Assembly (NCBI GenBank): GCA_905221605.1
Contig: CAJNDS010000924.1
Span: forward strand, 462,501-524,500
Direction: 5' to 3'
Source of the DNA: Symbiodinium natans
Lineage: Eukaryota; Sar; Dinophyceae; Suessiales; Symbiodiniaceae
Length of the DNA stretch: 62,000 bases
Below, piece after piece: positions 42,250 through 52,631 of this stretch. The translations under genes and the position numbers were made by a program. A model generated the notes under the pieces. It was not told where the DNA came from and ran no database searches. It saw only the letters and a program-made list of their open reading frames with translations. Position 1 is the first letter of the stretch. Every line of letters begins with the position of its first letter.

Positions 42250-42362
42250 AAAAGAGCCCAATACCCCTTAATTAAGCAACATACCTTAAATCATATGAAG
42301 GGCCCCTGTATAGTTTAAGGAGGTATATTCCTTGATCAAGGGGTATTGGGCCCCTCTTGGGT
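42250..42362. mobile_element. Family B element
   Basis: AAAGAGCCCAATACCCCTTA to AAGGGGTATTGGGCCCCTCT, intact. Confidence 0.88.
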
Positions 42363-42395
42363 CTGTGTATACCCACTTGGGAGCCCACAGTGCAG

Positions 42396-42487
42396 GCGCT
42401 GCCGGTTGCAAGCGCAAAGTGCCGCTGCTGAGTCCAAGCAGACGAAGTCGACGAAGGCCGCTGGCCGCCGGGTGGACGGGATTTCGG
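42396..42487 (+). CDS. Candidate exon, lysine/alanine-rich
   Basis: Between GTGCAG and a GTATGA donor the frame reads RCRLQAQSAAAESKQTKSTK, then AAGRRVDGIS, with high third-position G/C. An alternative frame reads GCKRKVPLLSPSRRSRRR. It follows a family B element and precedes a long GTTTAGG array. Confidence 0.38.
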
Positions 42488-42498
42488 GTATGAACAGC

Positions 42499-42574
42499 TT
42501 AGGGTTTAGGGTTTAGGGTTTAGGGTTTAGGGTTTAGGGTTTAGGGTTTAGGGTTTAGGGTTTAGGGTTTAGGG
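42499..42574 (+). repeat. TTTAGGG array
   Basis: About 11 units; followed by a 32-bp segment that recurs at 54362-54393. Confidence 0.95.
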
Positions 42575-43010
42575 TGGGACAGCTGTGAAACCCGGCAGAG
42601 CTCGCGGGGTCAAAAGGGTTTAGGGTAGGTGACGTTCTCATGGAGGGCTCCAAGGTAAGTACAACTTCTGATCATTCTAGTCAGAAGACAGATGCTGGTT
42701 TGAAGGTTTGGGGTGTGGGGGGGTGGCGTTCGCCTTGGACGTGCTAGGCCTGATGTTAATTTGCGAGTCTCTCTCATGCGCTCTTTGTTTTCATGTTTTT
42801 TGTATTTTGTCTTTATCTCTCTCTCTCTCTCTCTCCCCCCCCTCTCCCTTTGAATGGCAAATACATCAACAGTCCTTAATCGGGATTCTAGTACCCCCAT
42901 TAGAATCCCTAAGTAAGGAGCTGTTGGTATAGGGGGGAAACCCCACCTAAGGCATTGGTTTCGATCCATCTCACCATGCCTTCTTAGGAGACCTTATCTG
43001 AATGCAGGGT

Positions 43011-43102
43011 TAGGGTTTAGGGTTTAGGGTTTAGGGTTTAGGGTTTAGGGTTTAGGGCTTAGGGCTTAGGGCTTAGGGCTTAGGGCTTAGGGTTTAGGGT
43101 TA
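43011..43102 (+). repeat. TTTAGGG array with a CTTAGGG block
   Basis: Six TTTAGGG units, then five CTTAGGG units, then TTTAGGG again: block-like variant spread. Confidence 0.95.
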
Positions 43103-43376
43103 TGTAGAGGCCCGCTGGACATTTGTCTCACTGTCTTACGTCCTGAAAGGAACTCCGGTACGAACATGGCGTGCCCTAAGGATCCATGCACCTCTATGGC
43201 ATCTACCTGCACCCTAAAGCTACTATATGGGAACCCCCTTTAAGGCCCAAGTATATACTATTCAGGTACATGGATCCTTAGGCCCTAAACCCTAAACCCT
43301 AAACCCTAAACCCTAAACCCTATAAACCCTATAAACCCTAACCCTAAACCCTAAACCGCATTGACCGGTGGACCAG

Positions 43377-43953
43377 GTTCGCGCGTTGATCGAAGAAGTG
43401 GCTGCCAGACACAGCGGGGACATGCAGACGCTGCTGATCCACGATGATGCCAGGCGGGTGACCCGCTTCCCAGAGAGCCCTTTGTACCCCTTAATCACTT
43501 TGAGCTAGGGTTTAGGGCTTAGGGCTTGGGGCTTAGGGTTTAGGGTTGTTTAGGGCGTATGTACCCTAAAATCATATGACGGACTAGAATTCAAGGCATA
43601 TTCCTTAATTTAGGGTATTGGGGTCTCGGGGTTCCGCTGCCTGCCGGACTTGTGGAAGGCTATGAGCTGCCGCTGCTCGGTAGCCCTGTGGTAACCCTTT
43701 TCACTTTTAGGGTTTAGGGTTTAGGGTTTAGGGTTTAGGGTTTAGGGTATAAAGTAACCCCCAAAAACAGGGTGCCCTCATTGTTATATGGTGTCTGGGC
43801 GGCCAAGGCCTTGAACAAGAGAAGCACCCAAAAAACAAAATCTCTTTGACGGCGCTCCTTTGCAGGTTTCAGGAGGATGCCGCAACAATCTTCGGGCTTC
43901 TGACAGATGCTTTCCTGCAAGGTGCCAAGCGTGGGCCACACCTCGACCTTTAA
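43377..43953 (+). CDS. Unrecognised protein end, three exons
   Basis: Exon 43377 to about 43470 reads VRALIEEVAARHSGDMQTLL, then IHDDARRVTRF. Exon 43631-43690 reads VPLPAGLVEGYELPLLGSPV, with a GTAACC donor. Exon 43873-43953 reads EDAATIFGLLTDAFLQGAKR, then GPHLDL and TAA. The last junction is phase 0 on both sides. The first intron is a family B element carrying an internal telomere-type array; the second holds a GTTTAGG array and part of a family E element. The exon at 43108-43166 (WTFVSLSYVLKGTP) may be upstream. No family recognised. Confidence 0.5.
43471..43632. mobile_element. Family B element with internal telomere-type array
   Basis: CCCAGAGAGCCC and GGTATTGGGGTCTCGG ends with about 50 bp of TTTAGGG/CTTAGGG between the arms (43506-43553). 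Confidence 0.75.
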
Positions 43954-44289
43954 CTTCGGAATTCTGGGGAATATTTTCTCATTTTTGGGCACTCTAATTC
44001 CTAAAAAACAGCTAACATTTTCATTTTTGCTAGGCTTCCAAGTTCGTTATAGTTAGTTTTTTGTTCTAGCTTGTTCTGTTTTCTTGGGGGGGAAAGGTTT
44101 CTTATACAGCTTGGCACTAGCAGTCCTTAATAGGGATTATAGTGCCCCCAGTATGAATTTTATGAAGGCCTGTTAGTACAAAGGGTGAACATCCCAACTT
44201 ATAGGTTTTAGGGTTTAGGGGGTCTTGGAGCTAAGGCTCTTGTGGTGTGATCGCCTCTAAACACACCGCAGTACCTAACCTTGGACCTT

Positions 44290-44760
44290 CTAGGTAGCCC
44301 AGTGGTGCCCTTTGCCCCCTTTTTTTTGTTCAAGGTTCGCTTTTAATCCGAGCATCTGATTAATTAATACCCCCACATTTAAAGAAATTTGTTTTGGCCG
44401 GAAGCCCGCCGGAAGACTACTTTCCATTAGGGTGGATTTCGTATGGGACAAACCCCCCACATTTAAAGGAATTTTTTGGGGGGGGTTCAAAAATCTGTCG
44501 GCAGGCTTCTTGTGTTGCTTGCGGAGACGCAAAGCTACAGCACCTCAGGGATCTGCAGCCTATTGTTTTTAATAGAGAATCAATACAGGGCCACGGTCCA
44601 ACTATTGCGGAACCCTGCATTCCTTATTTTGGGGGGGGGGGGGGGGGGGGGGGGCCCACCCACTAATCAGATGCTCGGATTATAAAAGTAATACCAACCC
44701 ACAAAAAGGGGGTGCCCTCATTCTCATATGGGTACTAGGCTACCAAGCCCTTTGAACAAG
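44290..44760. mobile_element. Composite: element with 18-bp ends inserted in a family E element
   Basis: Outer family E arms (AGCCCAGTGGTGCCC on the left, AGGGGGTGCCC on the right) surround AATCCGAGCATCTGATTA at about 44345-44362 and its complement at about 44664-44681. The inner part holds a duplicated CCCCACATTTAAA motif, a poly-G tract and an unconfirmed ORF. Confidence 0.75.
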
Positions 44761-45126
44761 CGTAAAAAACGTGCCCGCAAGAGAATTCGCTGGGGCGCGG
44801 TTCCCCTTTTCCATCTAAGGGTAGTCACATTTGGGCCCTTGGGGGCCCCCTGATGCTTCTGAAGTCTGGACCCTTTGGGTTGTGTTGGGTATGTAAGGGG
44901 TACATAAGGGGTCCCCTTTCTCAAGGGCCCATACTAAGGGACCATGCAACTGCCCTTAGATTCCAGGAGCCGAAGCAAAGGGTAGCCTGAACCTGCAGGG
45001 GGGCTATTCTAAGACGGGGGGGGGGGGGGGGGGGGGCACCTGACAGGTACCACTCAGAATTGGCGACTAGGGTTTATAGGGCGTAGGGTTTGGGGTCTAG
45101 AGTCTAGGGTTTAGGGTTTAGGTGTA

Positions 45127-45358
45127 GTACTCGGGACACAAAACAGACAGGTCTCCCGTGCTCAGCGAATCCTTAATGAGAATAGAAGGGGAGAGGTTCA
45201 CAGCAGTGGAGCGGGCAGTCATCCCCTTGAAGCCCAAACCCTCTACAGATCTTCATGCGCTGAGGATGTCACTGTGGCCGGCGTGCGTGTTCCGAACCCA
45301 AAGAAGTCCTTTGTGGGCCAAGGCGTCGCTGAGTCAGGCCAGGCTACATGATTCCCTA
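45127..45358 (+). CDS. Candidate long exon, about 75 codons
   Basis: Open from GTGTAG: SGHKTDRSPVLSESLMRIEG, ERFTAVERAVIPLKPKPSTD, then LHALRMSLWPACVFRTQ. In the second half another frame, VAGVRVPNPKKSFVGQGVAE then SGQAT and TGA, also looks coding, so the exon may end or shift near 45262. Telomere-type repeats flank both sides. No family recognised. Confidence 0.42.
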
Positions 45359-45469
45359 AACCCTAAGCCCTAAACCCTAAACCCCAAACCTTTTTCTCAA
45401 CTGGTTTCTTCTTTGTCGGCTCGGCATGCCGAGTATGTGTTGCGTGCTCTCGCTCCTTTTTGAAAGCCT

Positions 45470-45897
45470 CGGTCATTAGCCCACAGAATCCTGGGACTAG
45501 CTTCATGCTTGAGCTCCCCGCAGACTCCCCAAAGCTCTGTGGACAAGCTGGACAAGCGCTCTCTTCCTCTCTTCAAGATCCCCGGAAAGGCGGTTCAACA
45601 AGCTTCTTCAGCATGGGTACTCACTTTAGTGAGTACCAAAGCGCTCGCGGCTGGCTCAGGCGGTGCTCGCTTTGGCTTCATCGGCGCCCACTTCCCCATC
45701 ACCCAGCTGGCGTCACGGCTTGACTGCTCAGGGTCAATGACAGGCATCGTTTGCAGCCCCAGATCAGAAGTGGTCAGTTCCTTGACTAGTCCAGCCCCGA
45801 GAAACACTCGGGACGGCTGGGTATGAAAGGACGTGTGGCAGGGCCAGATCAGGGCGATTGATGCGTCAGAAGGGTCATGGGTTGAAGAGTTTCTGGG
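45470..45897 (+). CDS. Candidate long exon with one in-frame TGA
   Basis: About 120 open codons (SSVDKLDKRSLPLFKIPGKA, then GSGGARFGFIGAHFPITQLA) end in TGA at 45824-45826. The same frame then continues for 24 codons (KDVWQGQIRAIDASEGSWVE, then EFL) up to a GGTTTAG donor. Third-position G/C is about 60%. The minus strand is also open for about 90 codons (DPEQSSRDASWVMGKWAPMK and on), so the strand is not fully certain. No family recognised. Confidence 0.4.
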
Positions 45898-46125
45898 GTT
45901 TAGGGTGTTGGGACTGCATGTACCCAGTTCGCTAAACCCTAAACCCTAAACCCTGAGCCCTAAGCCCCATTCATGTATAATAAAAATGTTCGGAGCTCAA
46001 CATTTTCCACGTGCTTTTATGATGAAGCAACGGCGAAATTGAGGACCCCCCTTAGGAGAAGCTTCATAGGCCCGTTGACCCGATAGTCCCCTAAACCCAA
46101 AACCCTAAACCCTAAGCCCTAAAGC

Positions 46126-46194
46126 CACACTGCTATCTGCCAAGCTCAGGAAGTAGAATGCGCAGTGCATAAGAATGCATTACGACGAATCCCC
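46126..46194 (+). CDS. Candidate terminal exon
   Basis: Frame reads HTAICQAQEVECAVHKNALR, then RIP and TAG, downstream of CCCTAAA repeats. Not recognised. Confidence 0.25.
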
Positions 46195-46359
46195 TAGCTT
46201 AGCCCCTGTACCCAAGGAAAGTCCGAAACGTCCAGGGACTTTGCGAGGGTTGTTTAGGATTTTTAACCTTTAATCCTAAACCCTAAACTCTAAACTACAT
46301 GCGAGTATAAAGCAACCTGAAAGGAATGTAAAGCCTAAACCCTAAACCCTAAATGTGAG

Positions 46360-46441
46360 CTTCAGAAGTTTTATGCCCAGGCTGCACTTCTGGACTCCGA
46401 GGACCTTCGGACGCGAGCTGCGTGTCTCGGCTGGGTTGAGG
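46360..46441 (+). CDS. Candidate exon ending at a telomere-type array
   Basis: Frame reads LQKFYAQAALLDSEDLRTRA, then ACLGWVE, and ends exactly where a 120-bp GTTTAGG array begins. CCCTAAA repeats precede it. A small exon PTTPNSEH may follow at 46702-46725 after TTGCAG. No family recognised. Confidence 0.42.
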
Positions 46442-46556
46442 GTTTAGGGTTTAGGGTTTAGGGTTTAGGGTTTAGGGTTTAGGGTTTAGGGTTTAGGGTT
46501 TAGGGTTTAGGGTTTAGGGCGTAGGGTTTAGGGTTTAGGGTTTAGGGCTCAGGGTT
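46438..46556 (+). repeat. TTTAGGG array
   Basis: About 16 units starting exactly at the end of candidate exon 46360-46441. Confidence 0.95.
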
Positions 46557-46724
46557 TTGGGCTGATACGTCAGGAAGAGGAGCAGGCGTCAGGAGAGTGT
46601 TGACCGATGGTTTTGGGATGCGATGGCTGGTCCTTTTGCATCTTCATCTTTTTTTTCGCGTGTCGCGCAACTCGCGCTCGCACGCGCTCACGCTATCTTG
46701 CAGCCCACGACTCCTAACAGCGAG

Positions 46725-46860
46725 CACTTGGAGGTTCATGGGTACTTAAAACCACAGTTATAAGTCTACTTATAACCTACTTAGGGGACCTGGGGGGCTT
46801 ATAAGTAGAGTCATAATTAGTAAATAATTAGTGTTGTAAGTACCATGAAGCTCCAAGCAG
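46725..46860. mobile_element. Family A inverted-repeat element
   Basis: CACTTGGAGGTTCATGG to ACCATGAAGCTCCAAGCAG. Confidence 0.85.
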
Positions 46861-47009
46861 CTAATCTAGATTGGTGGGCTCAGGGTTTCGTGGCACTCTT
46901 TACCCGTTTTTTCGGTTCTGGGTTCCCTTATAAAGAAACCAACCCAAAAAAGGGTGCCCTTACTTACGGAGCTACCAAGGTTGAACCCTAAACCCTAAAC
47001 CATCTGAAG

Positions 47010-47192
47010 CCCTTGCAATTCAGCTCATGGGCCTGGCTTCCTTTCTGGGAGCCTTGCAAGTCGGGACTACGCAGTCAACCTCGCTGTTTTGAGGTTTAGG
47101 GCTTAGGGTATCAGATGGTCGCCATTTCGGCCGCAGCTGTTTCTCATGCCAAGCTACGGTTGCATGTGGCCCTAGGACAACTTCCAGCATCC
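47010..47192 (+). CDS. Two candidate exons around a short telomere-like intron
   Basis: Exon 47010-47092 reads HGPGFLSGSLASRDYAVNLA, then VLR, in the frame that ends at an AG|GTTTAG junction. Exon from 47117 reads MVAISAAAVSHAKLRLHVAL, then GQLPAS. Phases of these two readings do not match; a second reading of the later exon (GRSCFSCQATVACGPRTTSS) does. The intervening GTTTAGGGCTTAGGG tract would be the intron. Confidence 0.32.
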
Positions 47193-47445
47193 CTAAACCC
47201 TAAACCCTAAACCCCAAGCCCTAAGCCCTAAACCCTACACCCTAAACTCTAAACCCTAAACCCTAAACCCTAAACCCTAAACCCTAAACCGCAAGCAGTT
47301 GCCAAGATGACGCTGTGCCCTAGCTCCTGAAGTTGCCCCCTTAAGACAGGGAAACCTTCCAAGTCTGCATTTATTGGGAAGACAGGGTTTAGGTTTTAGG
47401 GTTTAGGGTTTAGGGTTTAGGGTTTAGGGTTTAGGGAGAGCCCCC

Positions 47446-47545
47446 ACCCCTTACTTCAGGAATATACCTGAAATCATATCAAGGACCCCTGCATAATTTC
47501 AGGTATATTTTTCCTTATTTGAGTGGTACTGGGCTCTTTGGGTAT
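47446..47545. mobile_element. Family B element
   Basis: CCACCCCTTACTTCAGGAAT to GAGTGGTACTGGGCTCTTTG. A second, telomere-interrupted copy lies at 47738-47866. Confidence 0.8.
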
Positions 47546-47737
47546 GTAAGCAGGGGAGGGGATTGCTTCGCGCCATTGCGCAGATGGCAATGATTGGCAA
47601 TGCGGGCTTGTACCGCAGTTGCACCAAGCGTACAGCTTCCAGATTCCAGATGCCTCCATTCCCTGAATGCTTCTGGTTCAATGAATAGTCGATCTCCAGG
47701 CCCTCGTCGAAGTAGAATGTCCTTCTGCTCTTGTATC
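47546..47737. CDS. Candidate exon between two family B elements, strand unresolved
   Basis: On the minus strand: EALWIQEQKDILLRRGPGDR, LFIEPEAFREWRHLESGSCT, then LGATAVQARIANHCHLRNG. On the plus strand: RGLLRAIAQMAMIGNAGLYR, then SCTKRTASRFQMPPFPECFW, FNE and TAG. Both are fully open across the segment left between two inverted-repeat elements. Neighbouring candidates are plus, which slightly favours plus; amino-acid balance favours minus. Confidence 0.35.
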
Positions 47738-48069
47738 CAAAGAGCCTCAGACCCCTTCAATTATGGACCCTGAATCTGATTTAAGGTCTATTCGACCCTA
47801 TTCCCTAAAACCTAAACCCATATATTCCTCATTTAAGGGGTCTTTAGGGCTCTTTGAGTAGGGGCTGGGAGCCTGAAGCCGAAAACGTCGCAATGGTTGG
47901 CAATCAATGCTGTGTTTTTTATCAGCTCGGGGGGGGGGGGGGTAAAAACAGTCCTGAACCTTAATTTCCCTAAGCCCTCTATTCCCTAGACCCTATCTAC
48001 ATATATTCCCCAAACGCCAGGACATGCACGAGTCGAGAGAAAAACCAACACAACTCAACCTCAGGACCC

Positions 48070-51000
48070 ATGACGGACCTCCCGTATTCCGTGATCTTCC
48101 TCGACGTGGACGGTGTGCCCTGGGTTGCAAGAAGACCCAAAACCCTAAACCCTAAACCCTAAGCCCTAAGCCCTAAAAACCCTAAACCATAAACCCGACA
48201 ATTGAAGGGCTTCTGTGAGGTAATAAGGTACCCCACATAGTCGCTTAAAGGGCATATCCCGAAAGCTATTCGGTACCTAATGTTACTCAGAACCAGTAGG
48301 CAACACCACTGGGCCCACTAGGCTTCGGCAGGTTGGTTTGCGGGTGGATTGTGGGAGAAGATATAGGGTCTTCAAGCTTTAGTGTTTAGCCCTACCTCGA
48401 GTAGAAGAAAGTGAATATACCTTCACAAGGGTATTTTCCTGTGCTTCCGTGTTACATGCTTGCCCTTTCTCTGTGAATTGTCAACAAGCGCCGGGCTACC
48501 CGGTTACCCTCAATCTGTTCACATAGACCTACCGACCTAATGTGGTTTTTTCGTGGGCACCGATTTGTTTTGCATAAGTTACGTCATGCTTTGGGATGTT
48601 CCCCTCATACTAGCAGTCCTTAGTAGGGATTATAGTACCCCCTATTATATTCCCGATTAAGGACTGTTAGTACACCTTTTGAGAGCATCCCAAGTCATGC
48701 TACTCAATCAAATTCGGTATCCCAGAAACCCTAAACCCTATAAACCCTACACCCTAAACCCTAAACCCTAAACCCAGAAAGAAGGAAATGCAATGAGTGA
48801 GGTGCTCCATGCGGCTGACAGCGTTAGCCCAGGAGGAGACGAGGTGCGAATGGAGGGGGTGGGGTGGGTTTCTAGGCAGTTTAGGGTTTAGGATTTAGGG
48901 TTTAGTTTTTAGGGTTTAGGGTTTAGGGATGGGTTTCTAGGTAGGCCTTGGGACATCTGACTTGTTTTTCTCTTTTGGAGTTTAAGAGAATCATAGACAG
49001 AATATTTTTCAGAGGTTTGTTTTCTTGAAAAGGGACGGAGTACCCAAAGGCTACAATTGCCATGTATTCTCTGTTGTGGTGTGGTACCCTTGTGGGGTAG
49101 TATACTCGAATCCCCTGTGACTATTACCAGAAAAAGGACAACTACGTTAGAGCCTCAACAGGTCAGGTGTCCTAGCCCATGCTGGCGTATGGGCGGTTGA
49201 GGCCGACAATCCCTGATCCAACTAATTGCATTAAGAACATTCCAAGAAAGTAGACATATTCTTCCTTATAAAGGCCATCTAGGGGTTCTTATCTTCTACT
49301 TTGGGGGAGTTCTGAAGCCATTAGCAGACACCCGTTTAAAACAGGGGACATGCGCCAGAACAGCTGGTAGGTTTGCGAATTTGTGATACGGGTGTTCCTT
49401 AAGTAGTTTTTTAAGGGTGTATATACTCCTAGGCATGCTCTGAGCCAGCAAGGCCCTTTTCCTCGAACCGTGCCTGGAGCGGTTGCGGCGCATTGTAGCC
49501 GCCACAGGGGCGAAGAACCTCGGCTCATGTGCAGTGATGTTGGAATCTTGCTTCATGCTACCTAACCCTAAACCCTAAACCCTAAACCCTAAACCCTAAA
49601 CCCTAAACCCAGTAGGCTTGTACCTTGGGGACCAGAAGAACCCCAAAAGGGTTTATGGTTCGCATTCTTATAGTAGTACAGGGTTTCTGACCCCAACTTT
49701 TAGTAGAGTTTGGAACTCAAGGTGCAGCTCACCCGGCTGCATCCCCCGAAGACGAGGATCGTACTATCCTCTTCCTGGCGCTTGGAGGACGACGCGCTGC
49801 AAGCTCCTCGGCTCATTTGGCCTGCCTGTCTTAACGGGGTAGTTACATGGGCCCTTCATAAGGCCCTGCGCAGTGCTTCTTATGTAGTCGATCAACTCTT
49901 GTTTTGTGCTACCCCAAACCCTAAACCCGAAACCCGAAACCCTAAACCCTAAACCCTAAACCCTAAACCCTAACATGCTGCTGCAAATAGAGGCAGAAGG
50001 CATGCATGGACTCGCAGCCCGATGTTGTGATGCAGACATGGGGGGGGGTTTCCGAGATTAGGGGTACCTTCCTGGCGTCCTTATGGTAAGGGAATCCTAC
50101 TATTTGGGGTCTAGATTCTAGATTTGGATTTTGGTCCTTATTGGAAGGGAATCCTACCATTTGGGGGTCAAAATTAGGGGTCCCTTAATTATTTCTCGTA
50201 AACCCCCACATGATGCTGAATTTCAGCTTCTCCTCAAATCTCTACAGCAAGTCTGCTGAACAATGGTCGTACAACGAGGAGCTCCCGTACTAGACCAACT
50301 CTAGGTGAAATTGTAGCCCAGTTCAGGGCCGTTATTAACCCGCCTGGTTCTTAGTAGGGAATGAGGAGATCAGGGCCCTTTATATATTTTTGTTTTACCC
50401 TTTAAGGGATTGTATAGGGTATATCATTCCCTCATTCCCTGCTAAGAACCAGCCAATAACACTACTTGAGGCACCCCCTCCTTGTGTTCCCGTCAAGGAA
50501 GTGACGAAGCAGCTGATGAGGGTAGGACTCGAACTGCACCTGACTTGCAGAAGTGAACGGTTTAGGCTTTCGGGTTTAGGGTTTAGGGTTTAGGGTTTAG
50601 GGTTTAGGGTAACTCTCCCCAGAGAGCCGAATACCCTTGTAGTAAGGAATGCACCTTAAAGTAAAAAAGGGATCATTATTATTATGATTTAAGGAATCTT
50701 CCGTAATTAAGAGGTATTGGACTCATTGGGTGGGCTGGCATTTGGAGCTGTCATCTTCAACGCATGGCTGCATGACCCTGACTCGAAACAAAACTTAAGC
50801 CATTGCCGGACTTTGTGCAGCTAAGCTACTTGGGAGCTCTTTTGACTTAGTTAGTAGGGTTAGTAAGATGTCTAGGGGATACGAAGAAGTCAAGAGAGCT
50901 TCCAAGTAGCCCTTCATTGCCACAGCAGCCCAGGTACGACACCACAAAGCGTGAATCAACATTGGGATATGCTTCGCGGGCCGAGGCGCGTGAGATGAAA

Positions 51001-52284
51001 AGCCGCTGTGTTTGGGATCGTGAGCCAAGTATATACTATGTAGGTACATGGATTCTTTGTGAATAAATAATTGGGCATGTCCGTAAACGCGCACTTGCCG
51101 CCCACAGTGTGCTTAGCTGTGCGCATGCATCCTACATTGGCCTAGCAAGGTGCAGAAGCCTTGAAGTTGAATCACGCTCGATGTCCGAAGAGGCCTTATA
51201 ACCAGACGTTTCGGGTTTGGGGTCTAGGGTTAGAAGCTCGAACCTATACGCCTGGAGCCATAAACTGCAACGATCGTCACGTAAAGGCCCCCTAAGCCCG
51301 CACACACACACAGAGACATTCACATACACTCACAACACGACCCTTGTTATCCCCAAACGCGCAAGGAGATCATCGAGTGGCTCGGTGCACGACAGGCAGG
51401 ACCACCTGGAGCTCAGTCCACACAGAGCTGCGCTACCTTCCGTATAGAGCATCCTCATCTTTGCCTTCTCCCGCAAACTTCTTAGTAGCCCAGTGGTGCC
51501 CTTCACTTTTTTCTTGGCTCTGGGCTTCCTTATAAAATAACCACACCCCCCCCCCCCCAACAAAAAAAAAAAAAGGCGCCCTTTCACTTTGGGGATCAAG
51601 TGTTCAATACAAAGCCTTCCTCCCTGATAGGCTACGGAGACCTTGGCATGCGAAGACGTAACCATGTATACAGGGAAGCACTTCAGGGTTTACGGCTTAG
51701 GGCCTTTTAGGGTTTAGGGTTTAGGGTTTAGGGTGGAGGGTTTAGGGCTTAGGGTTTAGGGTTTAGGGTTTAGGGTTTAGGGTTTAGGGTTTAGGGTTTA
51801 GGGTTCCCTACCCCGCAGCTGCCCCCATTGCCCTCAACCCAGAAGTCGATACCCTAAAATCCTTCGACGAAACACCTGACAGAACCTGAAGTCCCGAACC
51901 TCCACCTCGAAGAGACTGTCCAGGGGGACGTGGAGACCTGTGTCTTAGTTCGCCAGTTGAGAATGTTTTGATACTTCGTGTTTGGCTGGCGGAGCATGAG
52001 GTTTAAGAGTTTAACCCTAGGGTTGCCTCACAGGCCTGGATGTAGAGAAAGCCTCAAACCCTAAACCCGCAGTGTTGGCGTGCATGCTGGGTGGGTGGCA
52101 GAATCTAGATCCCATCAGAATTTATATCCCTAGGCCCCCTAAACCCTAAAGTAGCTAAACCCTAAACCCAAAACCCTAAACCCTAAAGTAGCTAAACTCT
52201 AAACCCTTATAGTAGCGACACCCAGGTGTGGTCTTGGATGACTTGGACCTCCGGCGCGGGGGGTTCTTGCAGCACGCATGGATA
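48070..52284 (+). CDS. HAD-superfamily hydrolase, Swiss Army Knife RNA-repair-associated type (partial, multi-exon)
   Basis: Exon 1 (48070-48114) starts MTDLPYSVIFLDVDG, with the DxD nucleophile motif of HAD phosphatases. Exon 2 (48802 to about 48850) continues VLHAADSVSPGGDEV. Exon 3 (49445-49509) reads SKALFLEPCLERLRRIVAAT then G. Exon 4 (49752-49802) reads TRIVLSSSWRLEDDALQ, HAD motif II. Exon 5 (50498-50559) reads EVTKQLMRVGLELHLTC. Exon 6 (50912-51019) contains STLGYASRAEAREMKSRCVW. Exon 7 (52226-52284) reads VVLDDLDLRRGGFLQHAW, the acidic DD motif. Order and spacing fit the HAD domain found in Swiss Army Knife RNA-repair proteins. Phases agree at every junction from exon 3 to exon 7; introns 3 and 4 use GC donors, and intron 5 starts with GTTTAGG. 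Exon 2's donor and the 3' end are not found. Phosphatase or RNA-end activity is inferred from the family only. Confidence 0.7.
48591..48695. mobile_element. Family C element in HAD intron 1
   Basis: TTGGGATGTTCCCCTCATAC to GAGAGCATCCCAAG. Confidence 0.88.
50342..50453. mobile_element. Family H element in HAD intron 4
   Basis: GGTTCTTAGTAGGGAATGAG to CATTCCCTGCTAAGAACCAG. Other copies are at 9917-10026 and 19470-19571. Confidence 0.88.
50612..50731. mobile_element. Family B element
   Basis: CCCAGAGAGCCGAATACCC to AGAGGTATTGGACTCATTGG, inside HAD intron 5. Confidence 0.8.
50832..50911. mobile_element. Family J element in HAD intron 5
   Basis: TTGGGAGCTCTTTTGACTTA to AGAGAGCTTCCAAGTAG. Family J ends in CTTCCAAGTA(G), used as an acceptor at 12229, 30431 and here. 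Other copies: 20950-21052, 30336-30432, 30920-31006, 53660-53765 and a very short form at 40606-40662. Confidence 0.8.
50909..52150 (+). other. Exon-like open stretches inside or beside HAD introns
   Basis: Intron 6 of the HAD model (51020-52225) contains several stretches that would pass as exons: 51108-51201 (ASYIGLARCRSLEVESRSMS), 51341-51446 (ARRSSSGSVHDRQDHLELSP), 51631-51687 (ATETLACEDVTMYTGKHFR), 51883-51971 (PEVPNLHLEETVQGDVETCV) and 52034-52150 (LDVEKASNPKPAVLACMLGG). Either they belong to nested or alternative transcripts, or they measure how often the exon test fails here. Confidence 0.3.
51706..51805 (+). repeat. TTTAGGG array
   Basis: About 13 units in the large HAD intron 6. 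Confidence 0.95.
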
Positions 52285-52285
52285 G

Positions 52286-52575
52286 TTGGAGGTTCTCATG
52301 GTCCTTATCACCTGTTTCGGGTTACTTATCACCCAGAGGGTTAAGGGTTTCGGGTTTAGGGTTTAGGGTTTAGGGATGATATAGCTGCCCGAAGAGCCCA
52401 ATATACCCCTTAAATGCGAAAGATGCCTGAAATCATAACAAGGCTCCCCATGTAATTTAAGGTGTATTCCCTAAATTCAGGGGTATTGGGCTCTCTGGGT
52501 GTTCTTATAACCCACTTTTAAGGTCCTTAAGTGGCCTAACATGGTTCTGATTGGGTGAAAAGTAGAGACATACTT
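52286..52575. mobile_element. Family B element inside a family A element
   Basis: Family A starts GTTGGAGGTTCTCATGG at 52286 and resumes ATAACCCACTTTTAAG at 52506. Between them lie TTTAGGG units and a complete family B copy (about 52388-52502). Confidence 0.7.
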
Positions 52576-52631
52576 GGGTGGCGAAGCAAGGGGTCCATGT
52601 ACATGTCCAGTGTTTACCTGAGCCCCCGGCT

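Noticed and set aside
42610-42969. 119-codon minus-strand ORF
   Set aside because: It runs through a GA microsatellite and a family C element; composition is repeat-driven.
48000-52300. Treating every open, GC3-rich stretch as an exon
   Set aside because: The HAD gene model, supported by family motifs and phase, skips at least six such stretches in its introns, so this test alone is not enough; single candidates are therefore scored low.
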